Shown here: positions 25,319-34,605 of the stretch, in pieces
Layout: every line of letters begins with the position of its first letter
Numbering within the stretch: the first letter of the stretch is position 1
Assembly (NCBI GenBank): GCA_012965075.1
Contig: DTSY01000153.1
Span: 3,728-61,231 of the forward strand
Direction of reading: 5' to 3'
DNA length: 57,504 nt
Origin: Gammaproteobacteria bacterium
Lineage (GTDB): Bacteria; Pseudomonadota; Gammaproteobacteria; Magnimaribacterales; Magnimaribacteraceae
Notes under the pieces: model-generated
The model's database searches: none
What the model saw: the letters and a program-made list of their open reading frames with translations, nothing else
What the model was told of the DNA's origin: nothing
Position numbers and translations under genes: made by a program

Positions 25319-26371
25319 ATGCTAGATCTTTTAAAAGGGTTACTTGATAGGTTCTTCTTCAACGAAGAAACTGTCTATTTTGCTCTTTTTTTATTAGGGG
25401 CATTCTTACTTCTTTTCTTTTTTGGTGGAATTCTTTTACCTATTCTTATTAGTTTAGTTGTAGCCTTTTTATTAAATGGATTAGTCCTAGCCTTAGAGAA
25501 TTTCAAATTTCCAAGATGGTTGTCTCTGACCACTTCATTACTAGTTTTCTTTGCTTTATATACCAGTCTTTTTTTGATACTTCCTTCAATAGGATCCCAA
25601 ATTAACTCTTTAATCCAAAGCCTTCCTAATATAGTTGAAGCCCTGCAACAGGCTCTTTCCAACTTAGCAAGCTCATACCCAGAATTCTTCTCTGAAGATG
25701 AGATTCCTAGCCTTTTTGCTAACTTAAGCTCTCAGTTAAATAATCTTCTTGCACAAGCTCTCGGTCAAATTGCTGGGACTATAAGTTTCGCATTTAGTGC
25801 TTTAATTTATGCCATTTTGATTCCGTTAATGGTTTTTTTCTTTGTTAAAGATAAAGATACTCTTCTACCGCTTATTAGTTTCTTTGCTCCAGAAGAAAAA
25901 GGTTTGATGGATTCCATTTTTAATGAAATGAATGATCAGCTCTACAACTATGTAACAGGCAAACTCATAGAAATCTTTATAGTAACTTTAGTTAGCTATA
26001 TAGCTTTTAGTTTTCTAGGACTCCCGTATACCTTCTTACTGGCTTTGTTAGTAGGTCTATCAGTCATGATTCCTTTTTTTGGTGCTATTTTAGTTACTGT
26101 TCCAGTTTTACTTGTCGGGTTGTATGAATGGGGCATATCTGCAGACTTCTGGTGGCTTTTAGGGATATACGGAATTATCCAAGCCCTTGATGGCAATGTC
26201 CTGGTACCTTTGCTCTTTTCTGCTAGAAATAAACTCCATCCAGTGGTAATTGTAATTTCAGTTCTATTTTTTGGAGGTATTTGGGGGTTTTGGGGACTTT
26301 TCTTTGCTATTCCATTAGCAACATTTGTTAAAGCAATAATTAACTCTTGGCCTCAACAAACTCTAGAATAA
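25319..26371 (+). CDS. perM: AI-2E family transporter PerM
   Basis: 350 residues with about seven to eight membrane helices. N-terminal helix pairs around FALFLLGAFLLLFFFGGILLP and ISLVVAFLLNGLVLAL, a periplasmic loop rich in Ser/Asn/Leu near residues 95-150, and the conserved C-terminal block IPFFGAILVTVPVLLVG ... ALDGNVLVPLLFS ... LHPVVIVISVLFFGGIWGFWGLFFAIPLA. The PerM branch has no proven substrate in bacteria like this. ATG three bases after the tusA-like pseudogene. Confidence 0.93.
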   Translation: MLDLLKGLLDRFFFNEETVYFALFLLGAFLLLFFFGGILLPILISLVVAFLLNGLVLALENFKFPRWLSLTTSLLVFFALYTSLFLILPSIGSQINSLIQSLPNIVEALQQALSNLASSYPEFFSEDEIPSLFANLSSQLNNLLAQALGQIAGTISFAFSALIYAILIPLMVFFFVKDKDTLLPLISFFAPEEKGLMDSIFNEMNDQLYNYVTGKLIEIFIVTLVSYIAFSFLGLPYTFLLALLVGLSVMIPFFGAILVTVPVLLVGLYEWGISADFWWLLGIYGIIQALDGNVLVPLLFSARNKLHPVVIVISVLFFGGIWGFWGLFFAIPLATFVKAIINSWPQQTLE

Positions 26372-26374
26372 ACT

Positions 26375-26845
26375 TTATTTCATCGCTTTTATTGTGTCTA
26401 GTACCTCTTGGGCATGATCAGTAACTTTTACTTTTCTCCATTCTTGCACTAGCTTCCCTTTCTCATCTATCAGGAAGGTACTTCTTTCTATTCCCATGTA
26501 CTTTCTTCCGTACATGCTTTTTTCCTTAATCACCTCATATTGGTTACATATTTTTTCATCTGGGTCAGAAATTAACTCAAAAGGAAAAGATTGCATGGTT
26601 TTAAAATTCTCATGGGATTTTAAAGATTCTCTTGATAGCCCAAAAATTAAGGTACCTTCTTTTTTAAACTGCTTATAAAGGTCTCTAAAATTTTGGCCTT
26701 CTGTTGTGCATCCTGGAGTACTGTCCTTGGGGTAAAAATAGAGAATTACTTTCTTTCCCTTAAGTTTAGAGAGATCTACATTTTCTTCTCCAGTACAAAT
26801 TCCTTTAAACACAGGGGCTTTATTCCCTACTTTAGGTGTTGCCAT
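26375..26845 (-). CDS. bcp: Peroxiredoxin Bcp (PrxQ type)
   Basis: 156 residues, thioredoxin fold. The peroxidatic cysteine is Cys46 in YPKDSTPGCTTEG. The resolving cysteine five residues later in E. coli Bcp is Gln here, so it is a one-cysteine or non-local two-cysteine enzyme; Cys17 and one further cysteine near residue 99 are the only others. It reduces hydroperoxides using thioredoxin. A good AAGGAG site precedes the ATG. Divergent from dapA across 80 AT-rich bases. Confidence 0.95.
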   Translation of the reverse strand: MATPKVGNKAPVFKGICTGEENVDLSKLKGKKVILYFYPKDSTPGCTTEGQNFRDLYKQFKKEGTLIFGLSRESLKSHENFKTMQSFPFELISDPDEKICNQYEVIKEKSMYGRKYMGIERSTFLIDEKGKLVQEWRKVKVTDHAQEVLDTIKAMK

Positions 26846-26925
26846 ATTTTCTCCTTATTGTTGATATAATTAATTTATTATAAATTTATTTAAATAACCA
26901 GAATAAGTTACCCGATTAGTTTGTT

Positions 26926-27813
26926 ATGTTTAATGTAAAAGGATCAATAGTAGCCTTAGTTACTCCGATGGAGCAAGATGGCAATATTAGTTGGCAGTCT
27001 TTATTTGATCTAATTGATTGGCATATAGACTCTGGAACTTCAGCAATAGTTTCTGTAGGCACTACAGGAGAGTCTGCAACTCTGGATGTTGCAGAACATA
27101 TTCAAATAATAGAACAATCTGTAAATCACTCTGCAGGCAGAATCCCTATTATTGCTGGTACTGGAGCCAATTCTACCAAGGAAGCAACGTACCTAACTTC
27201 AGCTGCTAAAGAAGCAGGCGCATCCGCTGTCCTTCTTGTTACCCCTTATTACAATAGACCGACTCAAAAAGGTCTTATAGAACATTATTCTGAAATAGCT
27301 TCGGAAGTAGATATACCCCAAATTTTGTACAACGTTCCAACAAGAACGGCTTGTGATCTTTTACCAGAATCGGTGGCTGACCTCTCTAAAATAGAGAATA
27401 TTGTGGGAATTAAAGAGGCTTCACCCGATCCTGAGAGATTATCTCAATTAAAAAATCAAATACATGATGAGTCCTTTATTTTGTATTCAGGTGATGACTT
27501 AACTGCCTGCAAGTTCCTCAATAGGGGAGGCCATGGAATTATTTCGGTAACTGCAAATGTAGTGCCTGAAAAAATTTCTAAGATATGTGAGTTGGCATTA
27601 AGTGGGCTTGCCAAGGAAGCACAGCAAGTTGATTCTGAAATAACTAACCTTCATGACGCATTATTTATTGAAACAAGCCCGATTCCTGTAAAATGGGTGC
27701 TGAACAGACTGGGAAGGATTCCTCCAGGCATTAGGCTTCCACTTACCATTCTAGATGAAGAGTATGTTCCCGAGATTGAACTAATACTAAATAAATTAGG
27801 TCTTACAAATTAA
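26926..27813 (+). CDS. dapA: 4-hydroxy-tetrahydrodipicolinate synthase
   Basis: 295 residues; condenses pyruvate with aspartate semialdehyde on the lysine/diaminopimelate pathway. Motifs: GSIVALVTPM, VSVGTTGESATL, IIAGTGANSTKEA, the catalytic Tyr in LYNVPTRTACDL, and Schiff-base Lys163 in GIKEASPD. The gene runs straight into bamC with no gap, the usual dapA-bamC-purC order. gcvR, which lies between bcp and dapA in E. coli, is absent. Confidence 0.98.
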   Translation: MFNVKGSIVALVTPMEQDGNISWQSLFDLIDWHIDSGTSAIVSVGTTGESATLDVAEHIQIIEQSVNHSAGRIPIIAGTGANSTKEATYLTSAAKEAGASAVLLVTPYYNRPTQKGLIEHYSEIASEVDIPQILYNVPTRTACDLLPESVADLSKIENIVGIKEASPDPERLSQLKNQIHDESFILYSGDDLTACKFLNRGGHGIISVTANVVPEKISKICELALSGLAKEAQQVDSEITNLHDALFIETSPIPVKWVLNRLGRIPPGIRLPLTILDEEYVPEIELILNKLGLTN

Positions 27814-28809
27814 ATGACAATTCTTAGCGGAAAAAAATATCTAGTTCTATTTACGTTAGCTTTAATTCTGGGCTCCTGTGGATGGATATTGGAAGATCAT
27901 AGATATGATTACTTAAAAGAGAAACAGTCTGAGCCTATAGAAATCTCTTCTGAACAATCTACAAGACCCATAATAGATTTTTACCCAATTCCTAGAACTG
28001 AAGAAGATCTTGTAGGGGATTCTTATGAGATCCCACTACCTGCCCAAGTATTCTCTTCCGGGTCAACTAACGAAATAAGGATGCATAAATTAGGTGAAAT
28101 TAGATGGCTTTATGTGGAAACTCTTCCTAGCAGCGTATGGCCATTGATGAAAGATTTTTGGGCATCTAGTAATTTCGGTTTATCCTACGAAGACCCCAAT
28201 TCAGGTATTTTTGAAAGCCAGGAACTACAAGTAAATTCAAAGCAAACAAAATTTCAGATGAAAATTGAACATGGTATAAGGCAAGCCAGCTCAGAAATCT
28301 TTCTCTCTCATTTAATTAAAAATACAGACAATAACTGGATTCGTGTTCCAGTAGAAGACAACCTTGAAGATGATGTTTTAAGAGACGCCTTAGATTTTTT
28401 ATCGGATGCTCCATCAACAGGAGGTACTTCTTTGGTAGCCTTAAACCTCAATCTTGGACAAAAAGCAGTTCTAAAACAATCTGAGGATGGCTCAAACTTT
28501 ATTGAAATGAATCTAGAATTTCCTAGGGCTTGGGCTGCAGTCGATAGGGCGCTTAAAGAAGCACTTATAACAGTTAATGATTTGGATCGTACAAATGGAG
28601 TATTTTTTGTTAGTTTCACTCAAGAAGAGGAAGAGGGTTTTGTTAGAAGGCTTTTTAAAAGAAATAAAAATTCCAAGAATCCAGATTTTAAAATTTACGT
28701 TAAAAAAATCGGTCAAAATAAATGCACCATTACCGTAGATAGTGCTAGCGAGGCAGGAAAGAACTTTGAAAGAGATTTACTCTCTGAGATTAACCAATCG
28801 TTATCATAG
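27814..28809 (+). CDS. bamC: Outer membrane assembly lipoprotein BamC
   Basis: 331 residues. Signal peptide with lipobox LGSC, lipidated Cys22. An unstructured BamD-binding stretch follows (to about residue 85), then two helix-grip domains, the first around IRWLYVETLPSSVWPLMKDFW, the second around NLEFPRAWAAVDRALKEA and FFVSFTQEEE. Part of the BAM complex. ATG immediately after the dapA stop. Confidence 0.9.
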   Translation: MTILSGKKYLVLFTLALILGSCGWILEDHRYDYLKEKQSEPIEISSEQSTRPIIDFYPIPRTEEDLVGDSYEIPLPAQVFSSGSTNEIRMHKLGEIRWLYVETLPSSVWPLMKDFWASSNFGLSYEDPNSGIFESQELQVNSKQTKFQMKIEHGIRQASSEIFLSHLIKNTDNNWIRVPVEDNLEDDVLRDALDFLSDAPSTGGTSLVALNLNLGQKAVLKQSEDGSNFIEMNLEFPRAWAAVDRALKEALITVNDLDRTNGVFFVSFTQEEEEGFVRRLFKRNKNSKNPDFKIYVKKIGQNKCTITVDSASEAGKNFERDLLSEINQSLS

Positions 28810-28817
28810 TTGCTTTT

Positions 28818-29543
28818 ATGGAAGATTTTGAAAAAGGTAAATTAGTAAGCTCAGGGAAAGCAAAATCTTTGTACGAGAGTCCCAACCCAGATTATTACAT
28901 TATGCATTACAGAGATGATGCCTCAGCTTTTGACGGCGTTAAAAAGGAAAGTTTAGAGGGAAAAGGTGCTACTAATAATAAATTTAATGCATTTATTATG
29001 GATTTTCTTGAAAAAGAAGGTGTACCTACTCACTTTGAAAGGTTACTTTCTGAAAATGAAAGTTTGGTCAAGAGGCTTGAAATGATTCCCGTTGAATGTG
29101 TAATTAGAAATATAGCAGCAGGAAGTATTTGTAAAAGGCTTGGAATAGAGGAAGGTTTGGATCTAAATCCACCTACTTTTGAGTTCTTTTATAAGGACGA
29201 TGAGCTTCATGATCCTATGATTAATGAATATCATATTGAATCTTTCGATTGGGCTACTGAAAATCAAGTAGATCAAATGAAGGAGAAGACATTTCAAGTA
29301 AATGAAATACTCAAGAATCTATTTGCAGATGCTGGAATGATACTAGTAGATTATAAGTTGGAGTTTGGTTCTTTTAAGGGTGAATTACTTTTAGGTGATG
29401 AGTTTACCCCAGATGGCTGTAGGGTATGGGATTCCCAGACAAGAGAAAAGCTTGATAAGGACAGATTTAGGCAAGATCTCGGGGATGTTGTTGAGTCATA
29501 CCAGATAATCGCAAAGAAACTAGGTATGGAACAGATCAACTAA
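28818..29543 (+). CDS. purC: SAICAR synthetase (PurC)
   Basis: 241 residues; ATP-dependent joining of CAIR with aspartate in purine synthesis. Motifs: KLVSSGKAKSLYES with the ATP loop, YRDDASAFDG, VECVIRNIAAGSICKRLG, LVDYKLEFGSFKGELLLGDEFTPDGCR with catalytic acids. It is the short bacterial single-domain form. It overlaps the convergent korB gene by eight bases. Confidence 0.98.
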   Translation: MEDFEKGKLVSSGKAKSLYESPNPDYYIMHYRDDASAFDGVKKESLEGKGATNNKFNAFIMDFLEKEGVPTHFERLLSENESLVKRLEMIPVECVIRNIAAGSICKRLGIEEGLDLNPPTFEFFYKDDELHDPMINEYHIESFDWATENQVDQMKEKTFQVNEILKNLFADAGMILVDYKLEFGSFKGELLLGDEFTPDGCRVWDSQTREKLDKDRFRQDLGDVVESYQIIAKKLGMEQIN

Positions 29544-30591
29544 GATCTTTATTAATTTCTTTTAATTTTTTAGTTCCAGGACACAGGTCCTTTTCATTTA
29601 ATTGATTTAAAGGCTTATCCACTACATTAAGTATCTCTTTTAGATCCTTAGCTTCAGTATTTATATAGAGCAAACCTGTTAATACCTTACCTTCCTCTTC
29701 CGCCTTATTAATTTTTGCCAATGAAGAAGACTTATTAGAAGGATCAAAATCTTTAGAGAGTTTTTCTAAAGAGATCAGTGAGCCATCATGTAGGGGAACT
29801 TGAACGCTCTCACCTTCATCATAACTTGCAGTTATTTCTTTACCCAAGGGTACAAAGTCTGTTTCAGAGACCGACTCATTGTGTTCTCTAATGTAATCAT
29901 AGCTTTTTGTGGAAGTGCTGTGATTATTGAAGGCAACACAAGGAGAAATGACGTCTAGAAAAGAGAAGCCTTTATGCTTCATGGATGCTTTTAAGAGCGG
30001 GATTAACTGGTTTTTATCACCCGAAAAACTTCTTGCTACAAAGCTAGCTCCAAGTTGGATAGCCATTGCTGCTAAATCTATTGGAGGAAAAAGATTATCT
30101 TCTCCATATTTACTTTTTGATTCCAGGTCATTTGTTGCTGAGAATTGCCCTTTAGTTAGTCCATAAGTTCCATTGTTCTCAACTATATACACAACATTCA
30201 ATTGTCTTCTAGCGGCATGAACAAATTGGCCTATGCCAATCGAGGCAGTATCTCCATCACCTGAAATTCCCAAATACATTAATTCATGATTGGCCAAATT
30301 TGCTCCAGTTGCTATGGACGGCATCCTTCCATGAACTGAATTAAATCCATGCGCCTGGTTTAAAAAATAAGCTGGCGCCTTTGAAGAGCAACCAATTCCT
30401 GATAATTTTGCTACACGATGAGCTGAAATATTAAGTTGAAAACAAGCTTCTAAAATTGCTGCACTTATAGAGTCATGTCCACAACCTGCACACAAACTAG
30501 AAATTGAGCCTTCATAGTCTCTTCTTGTGAGCCCAAGTTCATTTCGTTCAAGATCAGGGTGGTGGTTCTTTGGTTTTACTATGTAGGTCAA
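29536..30591 (-). CDS. korB: 2-oxoacid:ferredoxin oxidoreductase, beta subunit (KorB type)
   Basis: 351 residues from a TTG start with a good GGAGG site. Thiamine-pyrophosphate subunit: LCAGCGHDSISAAILEA, the GDGDTASIGIGQFVHAARR cofactor/metal motif, and IVENNGTYGLTKGQFSAT. With KorA it decarboxylates a 2-oxoacid, most likely 2-oxoglutarate, to the CoA thioester while reducing ferredoxin. The size pair (351 + 609) resembles mycobacterial KorAB rather than pyruvate:ferredoxin oxidoreductase. Substrate cannot be fixed from sequence alone. Confidence 0.9.
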   Translation of the reverse strand: MTYIVKPKNHHPDLERNELGLTRRDYEGSISSLCAGCGHDSISAAILEACFQLNISAHRVAKLSGIGCSSKAPAYFLNQAHGFNSVHGRMPSIATGANLANHELMYLGISGDGDTASIGIGQFVHAARRQLNVVYIVENNGTYGLTKGQFSATNDLESKSKYGEDNLFPPIDLAAMAIQLGASFVARSFSGDKNQLIPLLKASMKHKGFSFLDVISPCVAFNNHSTSTKSYDYIREHNESVSETDFVPLGKEITASYDEGESVQVPLHDGSLISLEKLSKDFDPSNKSSSLAKINKAEEEGKVLTGLLYINTEAKDLKEILNVVDKPLNQLNEKDLCPGTKKLKEINKDLS

Positions 30592-30592
30592 T

Positions 30593-32422
30593 TTATTTAC
30601 CTCCAGAGGCTGATTTCGAAGGACTACCTGTTATATGAGAGCTCATTTTGTTTGAGATAAAGTCTGCAGTTATAGGTTGACCGTCAAAACACAGGATAGA
30701 AACTAACTTATCTGGGATGATACCTCCTTCTGCCATAACCAGAGTTCTCATTTGACCATCCCTGTTTTGCTCTACTATAAAAAGTAAATCATGGTCTTCA
30801 ATGAATTCCCAGACTTCTAGGTTAAAAGGGAAAGCTCTTATTCTCATTGCATCGAGAACTATTCCTTCTTCATGGAGTTTATCCAGAGCTTCTTGCATTG
30901 AAGCTTCTGTGCTTCCAAAGTAAATGACTCCTAGAGGACTTGAATTTGTTTCTTGGTTAAAAATAGGACCTGGAACCATGTCAGATGCTGTTTGATATTT
31001 TTTGAGCAGACGAGATAAGTTTCTTGCATTCACTACTCCATCTTCAGTATATCTAGCATATTCATCATGGGATGTTCCTCTAGTAAAATATGCTCCTTTC
31101 TCTGAATGAGCACCTGGATAGGTTCTATAGGGTATGCCATCTCCATCCACATCTAAATACCTTCCAAAATTCTCAATTTCTTCCAAATCTTTAGCATGAA
31201 GAACTTTTCCTTTATCATAGGTTTTTGAGTCATCCCATTCAAACTCCGGGCAAGACCAGTCATTCATTCCCAAATCTAAGTCAGAAAGAATAATAATTGG
31301 TGTCTGGATTCTGTCTGCTAGGTCAAAAGCTTCCGCTGCAAATTCAAAACATTCTTTGGGGTTTGAGGGGATCAATAAAACGTGCTTGGTATCACCATGA
31401 GAAGCATAAGCACAAGACAAAACATCTGATTGTTGAGTCCTAGTAGGCATTCCAGTAGAAGGCCCACCTCTTTGGATATCGAAAACAACCAAAGGAACTT
31501 CAGCAAAATAGGCCAAACCTAAGAACTCGCTCATAAGGGATATACCTGGACCGCTTGTTGCTGTGAAAGCTCTTGCTCCATTCCAATTGGCACCTATAGC
31601 CATACCAATAGCTGCTAATTCATCTTCAGCTTGAATGATGGCATATTTATTTTTGTTTGTTTCCTCTTCTATTCTTAGCTTCTCACTATAATCAGTAAAA
31701 GCTTCAGCTAAAGAGGTAGATGGTGTTATTGGATACCAAGCACATACAGTTGCTCCACCATAAACACAGCCAAGTCCAGAGGCATCATTGCCACTTGTTA
31801 AAATCATTCCTTTTGTTTTTTCGGATTTATTGACTTTAATTTCACAGCTTCCTTTCAGATTTTCTGAAGCATAATCGTATCCAATATTAAGTGCCTTTAT
31901 ATTTGGGGCTATCAGTTTTTCTTTACCTTTAAATTGTTCAGCAATAAGAGTTTCATAGATTTCCTTATCCATTCCTAAAAGGTAAGAAAGCGCTCCCACA
32001 TAGACAATATTTTTAAATAAAAGCCTTGTTTTGGGGTTAGAAAATTCTTCAACACAAAGTTTTGTAAGAGGGATTTCAATGATATTTATGTCTGTTCTTT
32101 CAAAGTCCCTTTTCCAGGAAGAGTCATAAATTAAATAGCCCCCAGAATTTATTTCTCTAAGATCTTCGTTATAGGATTGAGGATTCATAGCTACAGCTAT
32201 ATCTACTCCTTCCGTTCTCCCTAGATATCCTTTTTCACTAATTCTTACTTCAAACCAAGTAGGAAGTCCTTGAATGTTTGAGGGAAAAATATTTTTAGGA
32301 CTCACGGGTACACCGGATCTAAAAATTCCTTTAGCAAACATCTGGTTTGCACTTGCAGACCCAGAGCCATTCACATTTGCAAACTTTATTACAAACTCAT
32401 TAGTGCTTACTATCTGGGTCAT
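30593..32422 (-). CDS. korA: 2-oxoacid:ferredoxin oxidoreductase, fused gamma-alpha subunit (KorA type)
   Basis: 609 residues. Residues 1 to about 195 are the gamma domain (EFVIKFANVNGSGSASANQMF, then GIFRSGVPVSPKNIFPSNIQG); from about residue 205 comes the alpha (pyrimidine-binding) domain with ILTSGNDASGLGCVYGGATVCAWYPITPSTSLAEAF and AFTATSGPGISLMSEFLGLAYFAEVP. This gamma-alpha fusion is the hallmark of the KorA group. The start overlaps the preceding gene's stop by one base, so the three genes form one operon. Confidence 0.92.
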   Translation of the reverse strand: MTQIVSTNEFVIKFANVNGSGSASANQMFAKGIFRSGVPVSPKNIFPSNIQGLPTWFEVRISEKGYLGRTEGVDIAVAMNPQSYNEDLREINSGGYLIYDSSWKRDFERTDINIIEIPLTKLCVEEFSNPKTRLLFKNIVYVGALSYLLGMDKEIYETLIAEQFKGKEKLIAPNIKALNIGYDYASENLKGSCEIKVNKSEKTKGMILTSGNDASGLGCVYGGATVCAWYPITPSTSLAEAFTDYSEKLRIEEETNKNKYAIIQAEDELAAIGMAIGANWNGARAFTATSGPGISLMSEFLGLAYFAEVPLVVFDIQRGGPSTGMPTRTQQSDVLSCAYASHGDTKHVLLIPSNPKECFEFAAEAFDLADRIQTPIIILSDLDLGMNDWSCPEFEWDDSKTYDKGKVLHAKDLEEIENFGRYLDVDGDGIPYRTYPGAHSEKGAYFTRGTSHDEYARYTEDGVVNARNLSRLLKKYQTASDMVPGPIFNQETNSSPLGVIYFGSTEASMQEALDKLHEEGIVLDAMRIRAFPFNLEVWEFIEDHDLLFIVEQNRDGQMRTLVMAEGGIIPDKLVSILCFDGQPITADFISNKMSSHITGSPSKSASGGK

Positions 32423-34437
32423 TAATAAATCTTAGCTTCCTCATAAAGATAAGTCTGCATATCCCATGCCCCAGTAGGGCACCTTTCAGCACAAAGTCCG
32501 CAGTGCAGGCATATGTCTTCATCTTTTACCATCACTCTCTGAGTCTGTATTAGTTTGTCTGACACAAGTAAATCTTGATCAAGATTTAAGGCTGGGACTC
32601 TCAAGTTGTTCCTTAAGTCTTCCTCATTAGAGTTATCAATAAAATTTATACAATCTACTGGGCAAATGTCTTCACAGGCATCACATTCAATGCACAGGTC
32701 TTCAGTAAATACAGTTTGTACGTCACAATTGAGGCATCTTTGGGCTTCTTCAAAAGCCATTTTTTCGTCAAAACCTAGTTCAACCTCAACCTTTAAGTTT
32801 TTTAAGGATATGGATTGGTCTGCATGAGGTACCGGAAATCTTTTAGCTTGCGAAATATCGTTATCATATGACCATTCGTGAACACCCATTTTTTGAGTAA
32901 CAAGGTTAGCAGTTGGTTCAGGTCTTTCGTAGAGATCGAGATCATTAAAAAATTTATCAATAGAGATAGCAGCTTGATGGCCATGCGCTGCAGCCCATAT
33001 AATATTTTCAGGCCCCCAGGCAGCGTCTCCACCAAAGAAAATTTTAGGATGAGTTGATTGGAATGTAACCTTATCAATAACAGGCATATCCCATTCACCA
33101 AATTCAATTCCTATATCTCTTTCAATCCAATCAAAAGCATTATCCTGTCCAATTGCAACCAGGACATCATCACATTCAAAAATTACAGGGTCTTCGCCCG
33201 TAGGAACCAATGATCTTTTACCGTTATCATCAAAAACGGCATCTACCTTTTCAAACTCCATGCCTACTAGTTTTCCTTCGTTTAATAGAAACTTTTTAGG
33301 TACATGATTTTCAAATATAGGAATATTCTCTTCCATAGCTTCTTCTATTTCCCATTCGGAAGCTTTCATCTGATCAAAAGGACTTCTTACAACAACTTTG
33401 ACGTCCTCGGCTCCTAAACGTAGAGAGGATCTGCAACAATCCATAGCCGTATTTCCTCCTCCGAGTACTATTACCTTTTTTCCTACAGAGTCAGTATGTT
33501 CAAAAGCAATACTTGTTAACCAATCTATACCAATATGTATATTTTTTGCTGCGTCTTGCCTGCCTTCAACATTAAGGTCTTTTCCTCTAGGAGCGCCTGT
33601 TCCAACAAATATGGCATCAAAATCCTCTTCAAGTAACGATTTCATGCTTGCGATTTCAGAATTGAATTTCATTTCAATACCCATATTGATAATTTGGTCT
33701 ACTTCATCGTCTAAAACTTCAACAGGCAATCTAAATGCAGGTATATTAGTTCTCATAAGTCCGCCTGCTTTATGGTCTTTTTCTAATATTACGCACTCAT
33801 GACCTCGGACAAGAAGATCTCTAGCTACGGTAAGTGAAGCTGGACCTGCTCCGATAAGGGCAAGTTTTTTACCAGTTTTTTCTTCTGGAACTTCTGGCAA
33901 AAGATGAGTTATATCTTCCTTATAGTCATAAGTAACTCTTTTGAGTCTACAGATTGCTACTGGTTTTTCATGAGATCTAGTTCTCCTGCAAGCCGGTTCA
34001 CATGGTCTATCACAAGTCCTTCCTAGAATGCCCGGAAAAACATTAGATTCCCAATTGATCATATAAGCTTCTGTGTAGTTTCCTTGAGAGATTTGTCTTA
34101 TATATTCAGGAACCGGAGTGTGAGAAGGGCAAGCGTACTGGCAATCTACTATTTTATGGTAATACTGAGGGTTATTGGCATCAGTAATGGGCATAAAAGT
34201 TTCTACAGCAGTACTTGTTTCTTCAATTTTATGATCTTCTAGGGGTGCTTGGTTTGTTAACTCTATTTTTTCCTTTAAGGAATCAATAACTGACCATCTT
34301 AAGTCTTGGGCTTCTTCTAGATTATGGGTTTTTAGAGATTGTCTAAGGTCATAGCCAAGTTGATTACGCAAAGTTCTTGGAACTGCAACTTTTACCCACC
34401 AAGTATTATGTCTTTTAAAAAGGTAACGAGTATCCAT
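32422..34437 (-). CDS. GltD-like NAD(P)H/ferredoxin flavoprotein with an integrase-type N-terminal domain
   Basis: 671 residues in three parts. Residues 1 to about 62 (YLFKRHNTWWVKVAVPRTLRNQLG, then DLRQSLKTHNLEEAQDLRW) look like the small N-terminal domain of phage tyrosine integrases (DUF6538-like). About 97-150 hold the Cys-rich [4Fe-4S] region of glutamate synthase small subunits (CQYACPSHTPVPEY, GRTCDRPCEPACRR), followed by FAD (IGAGPAS, near 191) and NAD(P) (LGGGNTAMD, near 320) sites. The end carries two ferredoxin clusters, CIECDACEDICPVDC and CLHCGLCAERCP. First gene of the kor operon; it probably moves electrons between KorAB and NAD(P) (inference). An internal Met near residue 80 could serve as the start if the first domain is not translated. 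Confidence 0.85.
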   Translation of the reverse strand: MDTRYLFKRHNTWWVKVAVPRTLRNQLGYDLRQSLKTHNLEEAQDLRWSVIDSLKEKIELTNQAPLEDHKIEETSTAVETFMPITDANNPQYYHKIVDCQYACPSHTPVPEYIRQISQGNYTEAYMINWESNVFPGILGRTCDRPCEPACRRTRSHEKPVAICRLKRVTYDYKEDITHLLPEVPEEKTGKKLALIGAGPASLTVARDLLVRGHECVILEKDHKAGGLMRTNIPAFRLPVEVLDDEVDQIINMGIEMKFNSEIASMKSLLEEDFDAIFVGTGAPRGKDLNVEGRQDAAKNIHIGIDWLTSIAFEHTDSVGKKVIVLGGGNTAMDCCRSSLRLGAEDVKVVVRSPFDQMKASEWEIEEAMEENIPIFENHVPKKFLLNEGKLVGMEFEKVDAVFDDNGKRSLVPTGEDPVIFECDDVLVAIGQDNAFDWIERDIGIEFGEWDMPVIDKVTFQSTHPKIFFGGDAAWGPENIIWAAAHGHQAAISIDKFFNDLDLYERPEPTANLVTQKMGVHEWSYDNDISQAKRFPVPHADQSISLKNLKVEVELGFDEKMAFEEAQRCLNCDVQTVFTEDLCIECDACEDICPVDCINFIDNSNEEDLRNNLRVPALNLDQDLLVSDKLIQTQRVMVKDEDICLHCGLCAERCPTGAWDMQTYLYEEAKIY

Positions 34438-34470
34438 ACCTATTATTTTTTAATCTCCCTTTTAGTTAAC

Positions 34471-34498
34471 TGTACCTTACTTTGATTCGTATGGTACA
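34471..34498. repeat. Inverted repeat upstream of the kor operon
   Basis: Arms TGTACCTTAC (34471-34480) and GTATGGTACA (34489-34498) match at nine of ten pairs around an eight-base spacer. It lies 34 bases before the start of the kor flavoprotein gene, on a gap of 210 bases shared with iscR. The GGTACATA half-site recurs at 34592-34599. It has no T run and is more like a dyad operator than a terminator. Confidence 0.45.
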
Positions 34499-34605
34499 TA
34501 AAAAAACCTATATTGAAAGCTTTTTGTACAAAATGTTTATGTATCTTTTTATATAAATTAGGTCTTTACAAATCTTTAAAAATATAATAAAGGTACATAT
34601 ATTAA

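Noticed and set aside
29536..32422. Pyruvate or indolepyruvate:ferredoxin oxidoreductase
   Set aside because: Single-chain pyruvate enzymes are far longer with built-in clusters, and indolepyruvate alpha subunits carry C-terminal Fe-S domains not seen here; the gamma-alpha fusion plus about 350-residue beta fits KorAB best, though the substrate is not proven.
30000..34600. Prophage or genomic island around the kor operon
   Set aside because: Apart from the integrase-like first domain there is no recombinase core, attachment repeat, tRNA target or change in base usage; neighbours are core genes on both sides.
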